NCBI RefSeq assembly: GCF_007830635.1
Contig: NZ_VLLA01000024.1
Coordinates: 1-64,000 of the forward strand
Length of the DNA stretch: 64,000 nt
Source: Bradyrhizobium huanghuaihaiense
GTDB taxonomy: Bacteria; Pseudomonadota; Alphaproteobacteria; Rhizobiales; Xanthobacteraceae
Reading direction: 5' to 3'
Shown here: positions 41,497 to 49,187 of the stretch, piece after piece
Layout: each line of letters starts with the position of its first letter
Position numbering within the stretch: the stretch's first letter is position 1
Made by a program: the position numbers and the translations under genes
The notes under the pieces: model-generated
Database searches by the model: none
What the model was told of the DNA's origin: nothing
The model's input: the letters and a program-made list of their open reading frames with translations, nothing else

Positions 41497-42270
41497 ATGG
41501 ACCTGATCGCCAACCACATCACCCATCGCTTCGGCGATCTCGCCGTGCTCGACGATGTCTCCTTCACCGTCGGTGCCGGCGAGGTGGTCGCGATCGTCGG
41601 TCCCTCCGGCTGCGGCAAGAGCACGCTGCTGTCGATCCTCGGCGGCCTCTTGCAGCCGGCCTCCGGCGCGCCCGAGCTGCGCGGGGCGCCGCCGGCGGAC
41701 AGTCTCAATCCGCTGACCTTCGTGTTCCAGGATTTTGCGCTGCTGCCCTGGGCGACGGTGGAGGAGAATGTCGAATTCCCGCTGCTGCACACCCAGCTCT
41801 CGGCCGCTGGGCGACGCGCGCTGGTCGAGGACGCCCTGCGCCGCACCGGCCTCACCGACTTCCGTCAGACCTACCCAAAGCAGCTCTCCGGCGGCATGCG
41901 CCAGCGCGTCGGCATCTCGCGCGCGCTCGCGGTGAAGCCTGCCATCCTGCTGATGGACGAGCCGCTGTCGGCGCTGGATTCGCAGACGCGCGAGCTGCTG
42001 ATGGAGGATTTCGTCCGTTTGCTCGCCGATGGCGGCATGGGCGCGGTCTATGTCACTCACAATCTCGAAGAGGCCGCGCGGCTCGCCGACCGCATCGTGG
42101 TGCTGTCGCGGCGGCCCGGCCGGATCCGCGAAGTCGTGACGGTGCCGATGACGCGCGCGGTGCGCGGCGAAGCAACGGCGCGCGAAAAGCTGCTTGCTCT
42201 CCAGAACCAGATCTGGTCGCTGATCCGCAACGAGGCGATCGATGCCGAGCGCGAGGTTCAGCATGCTTGA
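41497..42270 (+). CDS. ABC transporter ATP-binding protein (NitT/TauT type)
   Basis: A 257-residue ABC ATPase: Walker A GPSGCGKST (35-43), Q-loop FVFQDFALLPW, signature LSGGMRQR, Walker B ILLMDEPLSALD and the H-loop YVTHNLEEA. It powers import with the next gene. Its stop overlaps the permease start by 8 nt if the ATG at 42263 is used. Confidence 0.93.
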   Translation: MDLIANHITHRFGDLAVLDDVSFTVGAGEVVAIVGPSGCGKSTLLSILGGLLQPASGAPELRGAPPADSLNPLTFVFQDFALLPWATVEENVEFPLLHTQLSAAGRRALVEDALRRTGLTDFRQTYPKQLSGGMRQRVGISRALAVKPAILLMDEPLSALDSQTRELLMEDFVRLLADGGMGAVYVTHNLEEAARLADRIVVLSRRPGRIREVVTVPMTRAVRGEATAREKLLALQNQIWSLIRNEAIDAEREVQHA

Positions 42271-43087
42271 CCGCGCAGCGAGCGATGTGGCCCCGAAGGA
42301 CGGAGCAACGCGCCGCGTCCGCTTCCGCGGCGCAGGCTTCGTGCCCGCAAGCAGCCGCTACGGCGGCTGGATCGCGCTCGCCCTCGTCATCGCGATCTGG
42401 CAGGCCGCCGGCAGCGCCGGCCTCGTCAATGCGCTGTTCCTGCCGACGCCCTCCGCGATCGCGCGCGCGATCTACCAGCTCGCGGTGTCGGGCGCATTGT
42501 GGCAGCATCTGTCCGCTTCGCTGCTGCGCATCGGTGTCGGCTGGGTGCTGGGAACGGCCGCCGGCGTTGCCGTCGGCTTCGCCATCGGCCTGTCGCGGCT
42601 GGCGCGCAGCGTCGGCATCACCTTCATCTCGGCGCTGTTCCCGATCCCGAAGATCGCGCTGCTGCCGCTCTTGATCCTCTGGCTCGGCATCGGCGAAGAG
42701 CCGAAGATCGCAACCATTGCGTTAGGGGTGTTCTTCTCGACCGCGATCTCGGTCTACAGCGGCGTCGATGCGGTGCCGCGCAACCTCATCCGCATGGCGC
42801 AGAGCTTCAACGTCCCCTTCGCCACCATCGTGCGCAAGGTGATCTGGCCCGGCGCGCTGCCGGCGATTCTCGCCGGCTTCCGCATCACCGCATCCGTCGC
42901 GCTGTTGCTCGTCGTCAGCGCCGAGATGATCGGCGCGCAATACGGCATCGGCGCCTTCGTGCTCCAGGCCGGCAATCTGATGCAGACGGATCAGCTGCTT
43001 GCGGGCGTGGTCATCCTGTCGGTGTTCGGCCTCGCGGTAGGCAAGGTGATCGGATGGCTGGAGACGCGGCTGTTGCACTGGCGGTAG
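42263..43087 (+). CDS. ABC transporter permease (NitT/TauT type)
   Basis: A 274-residue BPD-type permease with about six membrane helices and the EAA-like loop (around IVRKVIWPGALPAILAGFRI) that docks to the ATPase. ATG at 42263 overlaps the ATPase stop by 8 nt and has a GAGG upstream; an ATG at 42242 in frame is an alternative. It completes the importer with the ATPase and the receptor at 40245. Confidence 0.9.
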   Translation: MLDRAASDVAPKDGATRRVRFRGAGFVPASSRYGGWIALALVIAIWQAAGSAGLVNALFLPTPSAIARAIYQLAVSGALWQHLSASLLRIGVGWVLGTAAGVAVGFAIGLSRLARSVGITFISALFPIPKIALLPLLILWLGIGEEPKIATIALGVFFSTAISVYSGVDAVPRNLIRMAQSFNVPFATIVRKVIWPGALPAILAGFRITASVALLLVVSAEMIGAQYGIGAFVLQAGNLMQTDQLLAGVVILSVFGLAVGKVIGWLETRLLHWR

Positions 43088-43104
43088 CTGCAAACACCGC
43101 TGCC

Positions 43105-43189
43105 GTAGGGTGGGCAAAGCGAAGCGTGCCCACCATTCCATGAGTCGCGAGGACGTGGGCACGGCGCGTTGCGCCTTTGCCCACCCTAC
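43105..43189. repeat. Extragenic inverted repeat, family C
   Basis: GTAGGGTGGGCAAAG pairs with CTTTGCCCACCCTAC, with GTGCCCA inverted inside. Second copy of the 8970-9061 element. Confidence 0.8.
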
Positions 43190-43218
43190 GAGACTGTTGC
43201 ACTGGAGGTAGCCAAGCC

Positions 43219-43305
43219 CGTCATTGCGAGGAGCTCTTGCGACGAAGCAATCCAGACTGTCGCCGCGGAAAGATTCTGGATTGCTTCGCTGCGCTCGCAA
43301 TGACG
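43219..43305. repeat. Extragenic inverted repeat, family B
   Basis: CGTCATTGCGAGGAGCTC at left and the inverse CGCTCGCAATGACG at right, with the GCAATCCAGA pair inside. It lies between the convergent permease and dioxygenase genes. Confidence 0.83.
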
Positions 43306-43326
43306 ATGTGGTTGGCAGTGCGACCA

Positions 43327-44367
43327 TCACGCGTTCCCGCGATCTTCCCGAAACAAATCCAGCTTCTGCTGCACCGGGCGATCCGAGAAGCTGAACAGCA
43401 CGGCATCCTCGTCCGCCTCGTGCGTGACCCAGTGCCAGCTCGGCACCACGAACAGATCGCGCGGGCCCCATTCGAACACCGCATCGCCGATGCGGCTGCG
43501 GCCGCGGCCTTCGATCGGGCAGAACACGGTGGCATCGGTTGACCGATAGCGCGCGGTGGTAAAACCTTTCGGCAGCAGCTGGATGAAGGTGCCGATGGTC
43601 GGCATCGCGAAATCGCCCGTCTCGGGGTTGCTGAACTTCAGCTTCAGCCCGTGGCAGGCGTCCCACTCCTGGCTCGTCCTGGCCTTCTCCAGCGCCTCGC
43701 GGGTATAGGCATAGGGATAGCTGAAGATCGGCGAGGTCTTCGAGCTCCGCTTCACATCGACCGGCAGCAGATTGTGGCCGTAGCGGGCAAAGCTGTCGCC
43801 GGCTGGCTTGGTAATCTTCTGCTGGTCCTCCTTCGATCCTTCCGCGAAGGAGCAGTCGAAGAACTGCACCAAGGGAATGTCGAGGCCGTCGAGCCAGAAC
43901 ATCGGCTGATCGGTCTCGTTGGAATGATCGTGCCAGGTCATCGACGGTGTGATGATGAAATCGCCGGGCTCCATTGCGGTGCGCTCGCCATCGACCGCGG
44001 TGTGGGCGCCCCTGCCTTCGAGCACGAAGCGCAGCGCCGACTGGCTGTGGCGGTGCGCGGGCGCGACGTCGCCGGGCACCACCATCTGCACGCCGGCATA
44101 GAGCGAGGTCGTGATCTTGGACTGGCCGCGCAGGCCCGGGTTCTCCAGCACCAGCACGCGCCGCTCGGCCTCCTTGGCCGTGATGAGCTTGCCGGCCTCG
44201 GTCATGTAGTCGCGGATGATTTCGAACTTCCAGAGATGCGGCCGGCAGGCGCTTTTCGGCTCCGGCGTGATCAGGTCGCTCATCACCGTCCACAGCGCGG
44301 TGAGGTTCTCGCCGTCGATCTTCTTGTAAAACGCCTCCCGTTCCGGTGTCTTGGTCACGGCTTCCAT
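43327..44367 (-). CDS. Gentisate 1,2-dioxygenase-like ring-cleavage cupin dioxygenase
   Basis: A 346-residue bicupin of the gentisate dioxygenase group. The iron-binding histidines of cupin 1 are visible as PAHRHSQSALRFVLEG (H105, H107) and MTWHDHSNET (H146, H148 region). Gentisate dioxygenases cleave the ring between C1 and C2 to give maleylpyruvate. Close relatives also act on 5-nitrosalicylate or 5-hydroxyanthranilate, so the exact substrate is open. The ATG at 44367 is the family start; the frame to 44514 is upstream leader. A MarR-operator-like element stands 24 bp upstream. Confidence 0.84.
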   Translation of the reverse strand: MEAVTKTPEREAFYKKIDGENLTALWTVMSDLITPEPKSACRPHLWKFEIIRDYMTEAGKLITAKEAERRVLVLENPGLRGQSKITTSLYAGVQMVVPGDVAPAHRHSQSALRFVLEGRGAHTAVDGERTAMEPGDFIITPSMTWHDHSNETDQPMFWLDGLDIPLVQFFDCSFAEGSKEDQQKITKPAGDSFARYGHNLLPVDVKRSSKTSPIFSYPYAYTREALEKARTSQEWDACHGLKLKFSNPETGDFAMPTIGTFIQLLPKGFTTARYRSTDATVFCPIEGRGRSRIGDAVFEWGPRDLFVVPSWHWVTHEADEDAVLFSFSDRPVQQKLDLFREDRGNA

Positions 44368-44390
44368 GGTTGCTGCTCCCGATCGTTTTG

Positions 44391-44416
44391 TTAATTGACA
44401 GTATACTGACGATCTG
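44391..44416 (-). promoter_or_regulatory. Operator-like site 1 upstream of the dioxygenase
   Basis: It contains the perfect palindrome CAGTATACTG (44399-44408) in the shared block TAATTGACAGTATACT. Over 24 bp it matches 48666-48689 at 22 positions. It sits between the dioxygenase and isomerase genes, which face away from each other, so it could regulate both. The MarR protein at 45172 is the obvious candidate binder (inference). Confidence 0.7.
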
Positions 44417-44450
44417 GGTAGCGTCAATGTGGCCGACGACGTACAAGGTG

Positions 44451-44527
44451 TCGTTCCGGGGCACGCGAAGCGTGAACCCGGAACCTCGAGATTCCGGGTT
44501 CGATGCTGGCGCATCGCCCCGGAATGA
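44451..44527. repeat. Extragenic palindromic repeat (ttccggggcacgcgaagcg type)
   Basis: TTCCGGGGCACGCGAAGCG and CGCCCCGGAATGAC flank an inner ACCCGGAA/TTCCGGGT pair. It lies in the leader of the isomerase gene, with the GTGGGAGGG ribosome binding site after it. Confidence 0.7.
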
Positions 44528-44549
44528 CAAAATAAGTGGGAGGGTCTCG

Positions 44550-45182
44550 ATGAAGCTGCACGGCTATTTCCGCTCCAGCGCCGCTTACCGCGTGCGGATC
44601 GCGCTGAACCTCAAGGGCCTCGGCGCCGAGCACCTGCCGCATCACCTTCGCAAGGGCGAGCAATGCGCGCCCGCCTATCTCGCCATCAATCCGCAGGGCC
44701 TGGTGCCGGCGCTGGAGGACGATGCGGGTGCGGTGCTGACCCAATCGGTCGCCATCATCGAATGGTTGGACGAAACCCATCCCGCTCCCCCGCTGCTGCC
44801 GAAGGATCCGCTGCGCCGCGCCAAGGTGCGTGCGTTCGCGCTGGCGATCGCCTGCGATACCCATCCGGTGCAGAACTTGAAAGTGCTGGCGCGCTTGCGC
44901 GAGCTTGGTCTTGCCGAGGAGAAGGTCCAGGACTGGGCCGCCTGGGTCAACCGCGAGGGCCTGTCGGCCTGCGAGACCCTGATCATGGGCGAAGCGGGGC
45001 CATTCTGCTTCGGCGATGCGCCGACGCTCGCCGATCTCTGCCTGGTGCCGCAACTCGCCAATGCCCGCCGCTTCGGCGTCGATGTCTCGGCCTATCCGCG
45101 CCTGCTCCAGGCCGAGGCGGCCGCGAAGGCGCTGCCGGCCTTCGCCAGTGCCGCGCCGGAGAAGCAGCCCGATGCCGAGTAA
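44550..45182 (+). CDS. maiA: Maleylpyruvate/maleylacetoacetate isomerase (zeta-class GST)
   Basis: A 210-residue glutathione-S-transferase-type isomerase starting MKLHGYFRSSAAYRVRIALN, the zeta-class SSxxxRxR active-site pattern (S9/S10, R14). These enzymes isomerise maleylpyruvate to fumarylpyruvate (gentisate path) or maleylacetoacetate to fumarylacetoacetate (homogentisate path) with glutathione. Next to a gentisate-type dioxygenase, the maleylpyruvate role is preferred. GTGGGAGGG precedes the ATG at 44550. The MarR start overlaps its stop by 11 nt. Confidence 0.85.
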   Translation: MKLHGYFRSSAAYRVRIALNLKGLGAEHLPHHLRKGEQCAPAYLAINPQGLVPALEDDAGAVLTQSVAIIEWLDETHPAPPLLPKDPLRRAKVRAFALAIACDTHPVQNLKVLARLRELGLAEEKVQDWAAWVNREGLSACETLIMGEAGPFCFGDAPTLADLCLVPQLANARRFGVDVSAYPRLLQAEAAAKALPAFASAAPEKQPDAE

Positions 45183-45693
45183 GCCTTCCGCTCCGATCAC
45201 GATCGACGCGGTCTATGACGCACCGGGCTATCTGTTCCGGCGCATGCAGCAGATCGCGGTCTCGATCTTCATGGAGGAGTGCAAGGCGTTCGATCTCACG
45301 CCGGTGCAATATGCCGCGCTGATCGCGATCCACACCCATCCCGGCATCGACGCGACGCGGCTCTCGGCCGTGATCGCCTTCGACCGCTCCACCCTCGGCA
45401 GCGTGATCGAGCGTCTTCAGGCCAAGGACTATATCGAGCGCAAGCCGGCGCCCGAGGACAAGCGGATCAAGCTGCTCTATCTGACCAAGTCAGGCGCAGC
45501 GATCCTGCGCGAGATCATCCCCGCCGTCGAGCGCGCCCAGGCGCGCATGCTGGAGCCGCTCAAGCCCGCCGATCGCAAGGCGCTGATGGGGCTGCTGGTG
45601 CAGCTCGTCGACCTCAACAACGAGGCCTCGCGCGTACCGCTGCGGGCCGAGGACGCGCTGGAGCATCTGGGGAAGGGTGGGGGAGGGATGTGA
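45172..45693 (+). CDS. MarR family transcriptional regulator of the aromatic cluster
   Basis: A 173-residue winged-helix MarR protein, with wHTH at about 45-115 (FDLTPVQYAALIAIHTHPGI and SVIERLQAKDYIERKPAPEDKR, the wing). ATG at 45172, inside the isomerase gene, makes an operon with translational coupling. MarR repressors of aromatic degradation (such as HcaR, BadR, GenR-like) release DNA on binding the substrate or its CoA ester. Two similar palindromic sites upstream of nearby genes fit as its operators. Confidence 0.88.
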   Translation: MPSKPSAPITIDAVYDAPGYLFRRMQQIAVSIFMEECKAFDLTPVQYAALIAIHTHPGIDATRLSAVIAFDRSTLGSVIERLQAKDYIERKPAPEDKRIKLLYLTKSGAAILREIIPAVERAQARMLEPLKPADRKALMGLLVQLVDLNNEASRVPLRAEDALEHLGKGGGGM

Positions 45694-45728
45694 GTGAGCG
45701 GGTCTCCGCTCGCGCCTCATTCACCGCC

Positions 45729-45849
45729 GTCGTCCCGGCGAAGGCCGGGACCCATAACCACAAAACTTGATTTGGCGAAGACAGGTCATGACGAGCTTGC
45801 GCAACAACTGCTGCTGCGGCGTATGGGTCCCGGCCTGCGCCGGGACGAC
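45729..45849. repeat. Extragenic palindromic pair, family A
   Basis: GTCGTCCCGGCGAAGGCCGG with ggacccataaccac and its inverse. It lies between the convergent MarR and CoA-ligase genes. Confidence 0.8.
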
Positions 45850-45876
45850 ACTTACTGTGTGGCGACACCGTCGGCC

Positions 45877-47490
45877 TCACATCCTTAACAACGCCTGCCG
45901 GTCAATCTTCCCCGTGCCCGTCTTCGGCAGCTCGTCGATGAAAATCACCTCGCGCGGATATTTGTAGGGCAGCAGCTTGCTCTTCACGTAATCCTGCAGC
46001 TTCCGCGTGGCCTCCCCTTGGTCCACCGCGCGGTTGTTCATCACCACCACCGCCTTCAGCGTCATGCGCCGGTCCGGCAGCTCGGCGGCGAACACCGCGC
46101 ATTCGCGGATGTCGGGGTGGTCGGCGAGGCACAGCTCGACCTCGAGCGGGTAGACCCACTGGCCGGAGATCTTGATGAGATCGTCGGCGCGGCCGCGGAA
46201 GAAGTGGAAGCCGTCGGCATCGCGCACGAAGCGGTCGCCGGTGTAGATCCAGCCGCCCTCGCGAATGGTCTCGGCGGATTTGTCCGGCCGGTTCCAGTAC
46301 AGCGGCGTGTTGGAATCGCCGCGCACCCACAAAATGCCTTCCTCGTTGTCACCGACGTCGCGCCCGTCCTTGTCGCGCAGAGCGACCTCGTAGCCGGGGA
46401 CGCGCAGGCCCGCGGCGCCGAGCTTCTTCTGCTCGGGGCGGTTGGAGAGATAGATGTGCAGCACCTCGGTCGAGCCGAGGCCTTCGACGATCTCAAGGCC
46501 CGTGAGCGTCTTCCAGCCGTTGAAGACCTCTGCCGAGAGCACTTCGGCGGCGGAGAGCGCCATCCGCAGCGACGAAAAATTCGTCTTCTCCGCGCCCTCG
46601 GCCTTGGTCAGCGAGGTATAGAGCGTCGGCAGGCCGAAGAAGACGGTCGGCCTGTACTGCTCGATCGCCGCGAATATCGCCGCCGGCTTCGGCTGGCCCG
46701 GCAGCAGCAGCGTCGCCGCGCCCGCCGAGAACGGGAAGGTGACGGAATTGCCAAAGCCGTAGGCGAAGAAGATCTTTGGCACCGAGAAGCAGATGTCATC
46801 GGGCGTCAGCTTCAGCACGTTCCGCGCAAAGGCGAGCTCGCTGTAGGCCATGTCGTGCTGGAGATGCACGATGCCCTTGGGCCGGCCCGTCGAGCCCGAG
46901 GAGTACATCCAGAACGCCATCTCGTTGCGATCGGTCGCGGCTTCGGCGAGCTCGGTCGGGAATTGTGCGAGCCAGCTCGCCGCCGCGACCGCCGCAGGCG
47001 CAGCATGCTCGCCGATCTCGCCATTGACGACGATCAGCGTCTTCAGCTTCGTCTCCTGGCACGCCTCGGCATTGAAGCGCGCGCAGAACTCGGCATCGGC
47101 GACGGCAACGGCAGCGCCGGAATCGGTGAGATAGAATTGCAGCAGGTCCGGCGGCGTCAGCGTGTTGATCAGCAGCGGCACGAAGCCGGCGCGGACCGCG
47201 CCGAAGAAGGCGGCAGGATAGGCCGGCGTATCGTCGAGGAACAGCAGTACACGATCGCCGCGCTTAAGGCCGAGCGAAGCAAAGCCGTTGCCCCAGCGGC
47301 AGGCCTCCGCGCCGAGCTCGGCATAAGTGCGCGTCCCCGCCGGTCCGATCAGCGCGAGCTTGTCGCCACGGCCCTGGGCCAGATTGTCGAACAGCACGCG
47401 GCTGGCGTTATAGACTTGCGGACCGGCAAAGCCGATCTCGCGCGCGCCCTCGCCGTCGGCGGGCACCTGGTCGCGAATCTCGTTGCTCAT
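45877..47490 (-). CDS. Benzoate-CoA ligase family AMP-dependent acyl-CoA ligase
   Basis: A 537-residue adenylate-forming enzyme. The P-loop-like motif YSSGSTGRPKG is at 196-206, and the C-terminal catalytic Lys is in PKTGTGKIDRQAL. The sequence is of benzoate-CoA ligase type (NRVLFDNL and SGQWVYPLEVE). It activates an aromatic acid with ATP and CoA. The ATG overlaps the hydroxylase stop (ATGA), so the two genes are coupled. Relatives include salicylate- and anthranilate-CoA ligases. Which acid is used cannot be told from sequence. Confidence 0.88.
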   Translation of the reverse strand: MSNEIRDQVPADGEGAREIGFAGPQVYNASRVLFDNLAQGRGDKLALIGPAGTRTYAELGAEACRWGNGFASLGLKRGDRVLLFLDDTPAYPAAFFGAVRAGFVPLLINTLTPPDLLQFYLTDSGAAVAVADAEFCARFNAEACQETKLKTLIVVNGEIGEHAAPAAVAAASWLAQFPTELAEAATDRNEMAFWMYSSGSTGRPKGIVHLQHDMAYSELAFARNVLKLTPDDICFSVPKIFFAYGFGNSVTFPFSAGAATLLLPGQPKPAAIFAAIEQYRPTVFFGLPTLYTSLTKAEGAEKTNFSSLRMALSAAEVLSAEVFNGWKTLTGLEIVEGLGSTEVLHIYLSNRPEQKKLGAAGLRVPGYEVALRDKDGRDVGDNEEGILWVRGDSNTPLYWNRPDKSAETIREGGWIYTGDRFVRDADGFHFFRGRADDLIKISGQWVYPLEVELCLADHPDIRECAVFAAELPDRRMTLKAVVVMNNRAVDQGEATRKLQDYVKSKLLPYKYPREVIFIDELPKTGTGKIDRQALLRM

Positions 47491-48653
47491 GCCGTAACCT
47501 CGCCAGCCGCATCCCCGCCGTCGCCTGCGCCATTCTTGGCGGCCTCGTAACGCGCCATGAAGGCCGGCGACATGTGGCGCAGGCGTGCATCGTCGATGCG
47601 CCCGGAGCGGGTGATGTAGCTGTAGGCGAAATCCATCAGATCAAGCTGCATGTGCTGGGCGAAGTGCTCGTACCAGAAGGCGCTGGTGCGGGCCGCGTTG
47701 ACGAGCTTCTGCACCACCGGCTTGCGCTCGGCCTGGTAGCGCTGCAGCGCGGTGGTCAGATGTGCATCGGATTCCAACGCCTTGACCAGCGCGATCGCGT
47801 CCTCGATCGCGAGCCGCGTGCCCGAGCCGATCGAGAAATGCGCCGAGTGCAGCGCGTCGCCGAGCAGCACCATGTTCTTGAACGACCAGTGCTCGTTCCA
47901 GACCCAGGGGAAATTGCGCCACACCGATTTGTTGGAGACGAGGCAATGGCCGCCGAGCGTGTCGGCAAACACCTCCTCGCAGACGCCCTTGGACTGCTCG
48001 ACGTCCTTGTAGGCGAAGCCATAGGCCTGCCAGGTCGCGTGGTCGCATTCGACCAGGAAGGTGCTCATGGTCGGCGAATAGCGGTAGTGGTGCGCGTTGA
48101 AGGTGCCGCGGTCGGTCTTCACGAAGGTCTGCGACAGCGTGTCGAAGCGCTTTGACGTTCCGTACCAGACGAACTTGTTGGAGGAGTAGGACAGCGAGGT
48201 ACCGAAATCGCCCTCATAGGCGCGGCGCACCAGCGAGTTCAGCCCATCGGCGGCGACGATCAGATCATGACCATTGAGCTGGTCGATCGCGTGAATCGGC
48301 GTGTCGAAGCGCGGGGTGACGCCGGCATCGAGCGCGCGCTGCTGCAGGAACCTCAAAAGCTCGAGCCGCCCGATCGACGAGAAGCCGACCCCGTCGATGG
48401 CGACGCTGTCGCCTTGCAGGTTCAGCGTGATGTTCTCCCAGCTCTCCATGTGCGGGGCGATCGCGTCGACCGTCTCGGGGTCGTCGGCACGCAGGAACTC
48501 CAGGGCCTGGTCGGAGAACACGACGCCAAAGCCCCAGGTCGCGTCGGCCGGGTTCTGTTCGAACAGGTCGACTTGATCGTCGGGGTGACGCTTCTTCCAG
48601 AGATAGGCGAAGTAGAGCCCGCCGGGCCCCCCGCCAATCACGGCGATCCGCAA
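47487..48653 (-). CDS. FAD-dependent monooxygenase, salicylyl-CoA 5-hydroxylase-like
   Basis: A 388-residue flavin monooxygenase. The Rossmann motif GGGPGG (8-13) is followed by LYFAYLWKK and WGFGVVFSDQALEFLR, close to the N-terminus of salicylyl-CoA 5-hydroxylases and related 2-aminobenzoyl-CoA monooxygenases. The FAD GD motif is in LLGDALHSAHFSIGSG. Such enzymes hydroxylate the aryl-CoA at C5. A single domain, it lacks the C-terminal oxidoreductase part of the bifunctional forms. A MarR-operator-like site lies 12 bp upstream of the ATG, next to a GGGAGG ribosome site. Confidence 0.82.
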   Translation of the reverse strand: MRIAVIGGGPGGLYFAYLWKKRHPDDQVDLFEQNPADATWGFGVVFSDQALEFLRADDPETVDAIAPHMESWENITLNLQGDSVAIDGVGFSSIGRLELLRFLQQRALDAGVTPRFDTPIHAIDQLNGHDLIVAADGLNSLVRRAYEGDFGTSLSYSSNKFVWYGTSKRFDTLSQTFVKTDRGTFNAHHYRYSPTMSTFLVECDHATWQAYGFAYKDVEQSKGVCEEVFADTLGGHCLVSNKSVWRNFPWVWNEHWSFKNMVLLGDALHSAHFSIGSGTRLAIEDAIALVKALESDAHLTTALQRYQAERKPVVQKLVNAARTSAFWYEHFAQHMQLDLMDFAYSYITRSGRIDDARLRHMSPAFMARYEAAKNGAGDGGDAAGEVTA

Positions 48654-48665
48654 CGTCTGCCTCCC

Positions 48666-48691
48666 TAATTGACAGTATACTTACTATCTAG
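48666..48691 (-). promoter_or_regulatory. Operator-like site 2 upstream of the hydroxylase-ligase operon
   Basis: TAATTGACAGTATACT (48666-48681) is identical to the block at 44392, and the following bases agree at 6 of 8. The near-palindrome is CAGTATACTT (48673-48682), differing from site 1 at the last base. It stands between any promoter and the ribosome binding site, a normal place for a repressor. Confidence 0.7.
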
Positions 48692-48842
48692 GGGTAGACT
48701 AATGTGCTCCGACGTCCGGCGCCAGCGGAATTATCGGCAAGGCCGGCACGCCGAAGCTCGCTTTCGGACCCACGTTTTGCGCGTGTCCAAAATCCTCAGG
48801 CACGAAACATAGCCAAACCGGGCCGGGTTGGCCACCCAGGGG

Positions 48843-49058
48843 TCAGACGCAGCGCTTCACGTAGACGCCGTTCACCAGCACCCTGGTGCAGCGGACCACC
48901 GGAACCGGCTTGCGCACGACAACGGCCGCGTTCGGCCCGGCGCAACCGGCGCGATAGACGCCGCGGGCGCACACCACCGCGTTGGCGTCGGTGGCCTCGA
49001 ACGTCATGGTTGCCCCAAAGGCGAGGAGCGCGGAAGCGATCAGCAGCAACGAACGCAT
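48843..49058 (-). CDS. Small secreted Cys-rich protein
   Basis: A 71-residue protein with a signal peptide (MRSLLLIASALLAFGATMTF, cleavage near 29 after ANA) and mature part VVCARGVYRAGCAGPN ending VKRCV, with four cysteines that suggest two disulfides. No family is recognised. The ATG at 49058 has an AGAAAGAGAC upstream. It is co-directional with the next gene but has its own leader. Confidence 0.7.
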   Translation of the reverse strand: MRSLLLIASALLAFGATMTFEATDANAVVCARGVYRAGCAGPNAAVVVRKPVPVVRCTRVLVNGVYVKRCV

Positions 49059-49187
49059 GTCTCTTTCTCCCGGTCTTGTCATGTTTGAAATCGGATATTT
49101 GCAAAAGGTTGTCGTCGCAGCCGCGCGAAAATTCATTCGCGCGACGCTTCGTCATGGCCACGCGCCTTGGCGCAGCACCTGCCTGCC

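Noticed and set aside
46018..47550. 510-codon antisense frame over the CoA ligase
   Set aside because: No family features, and the minus strand has complete ligase motifs.
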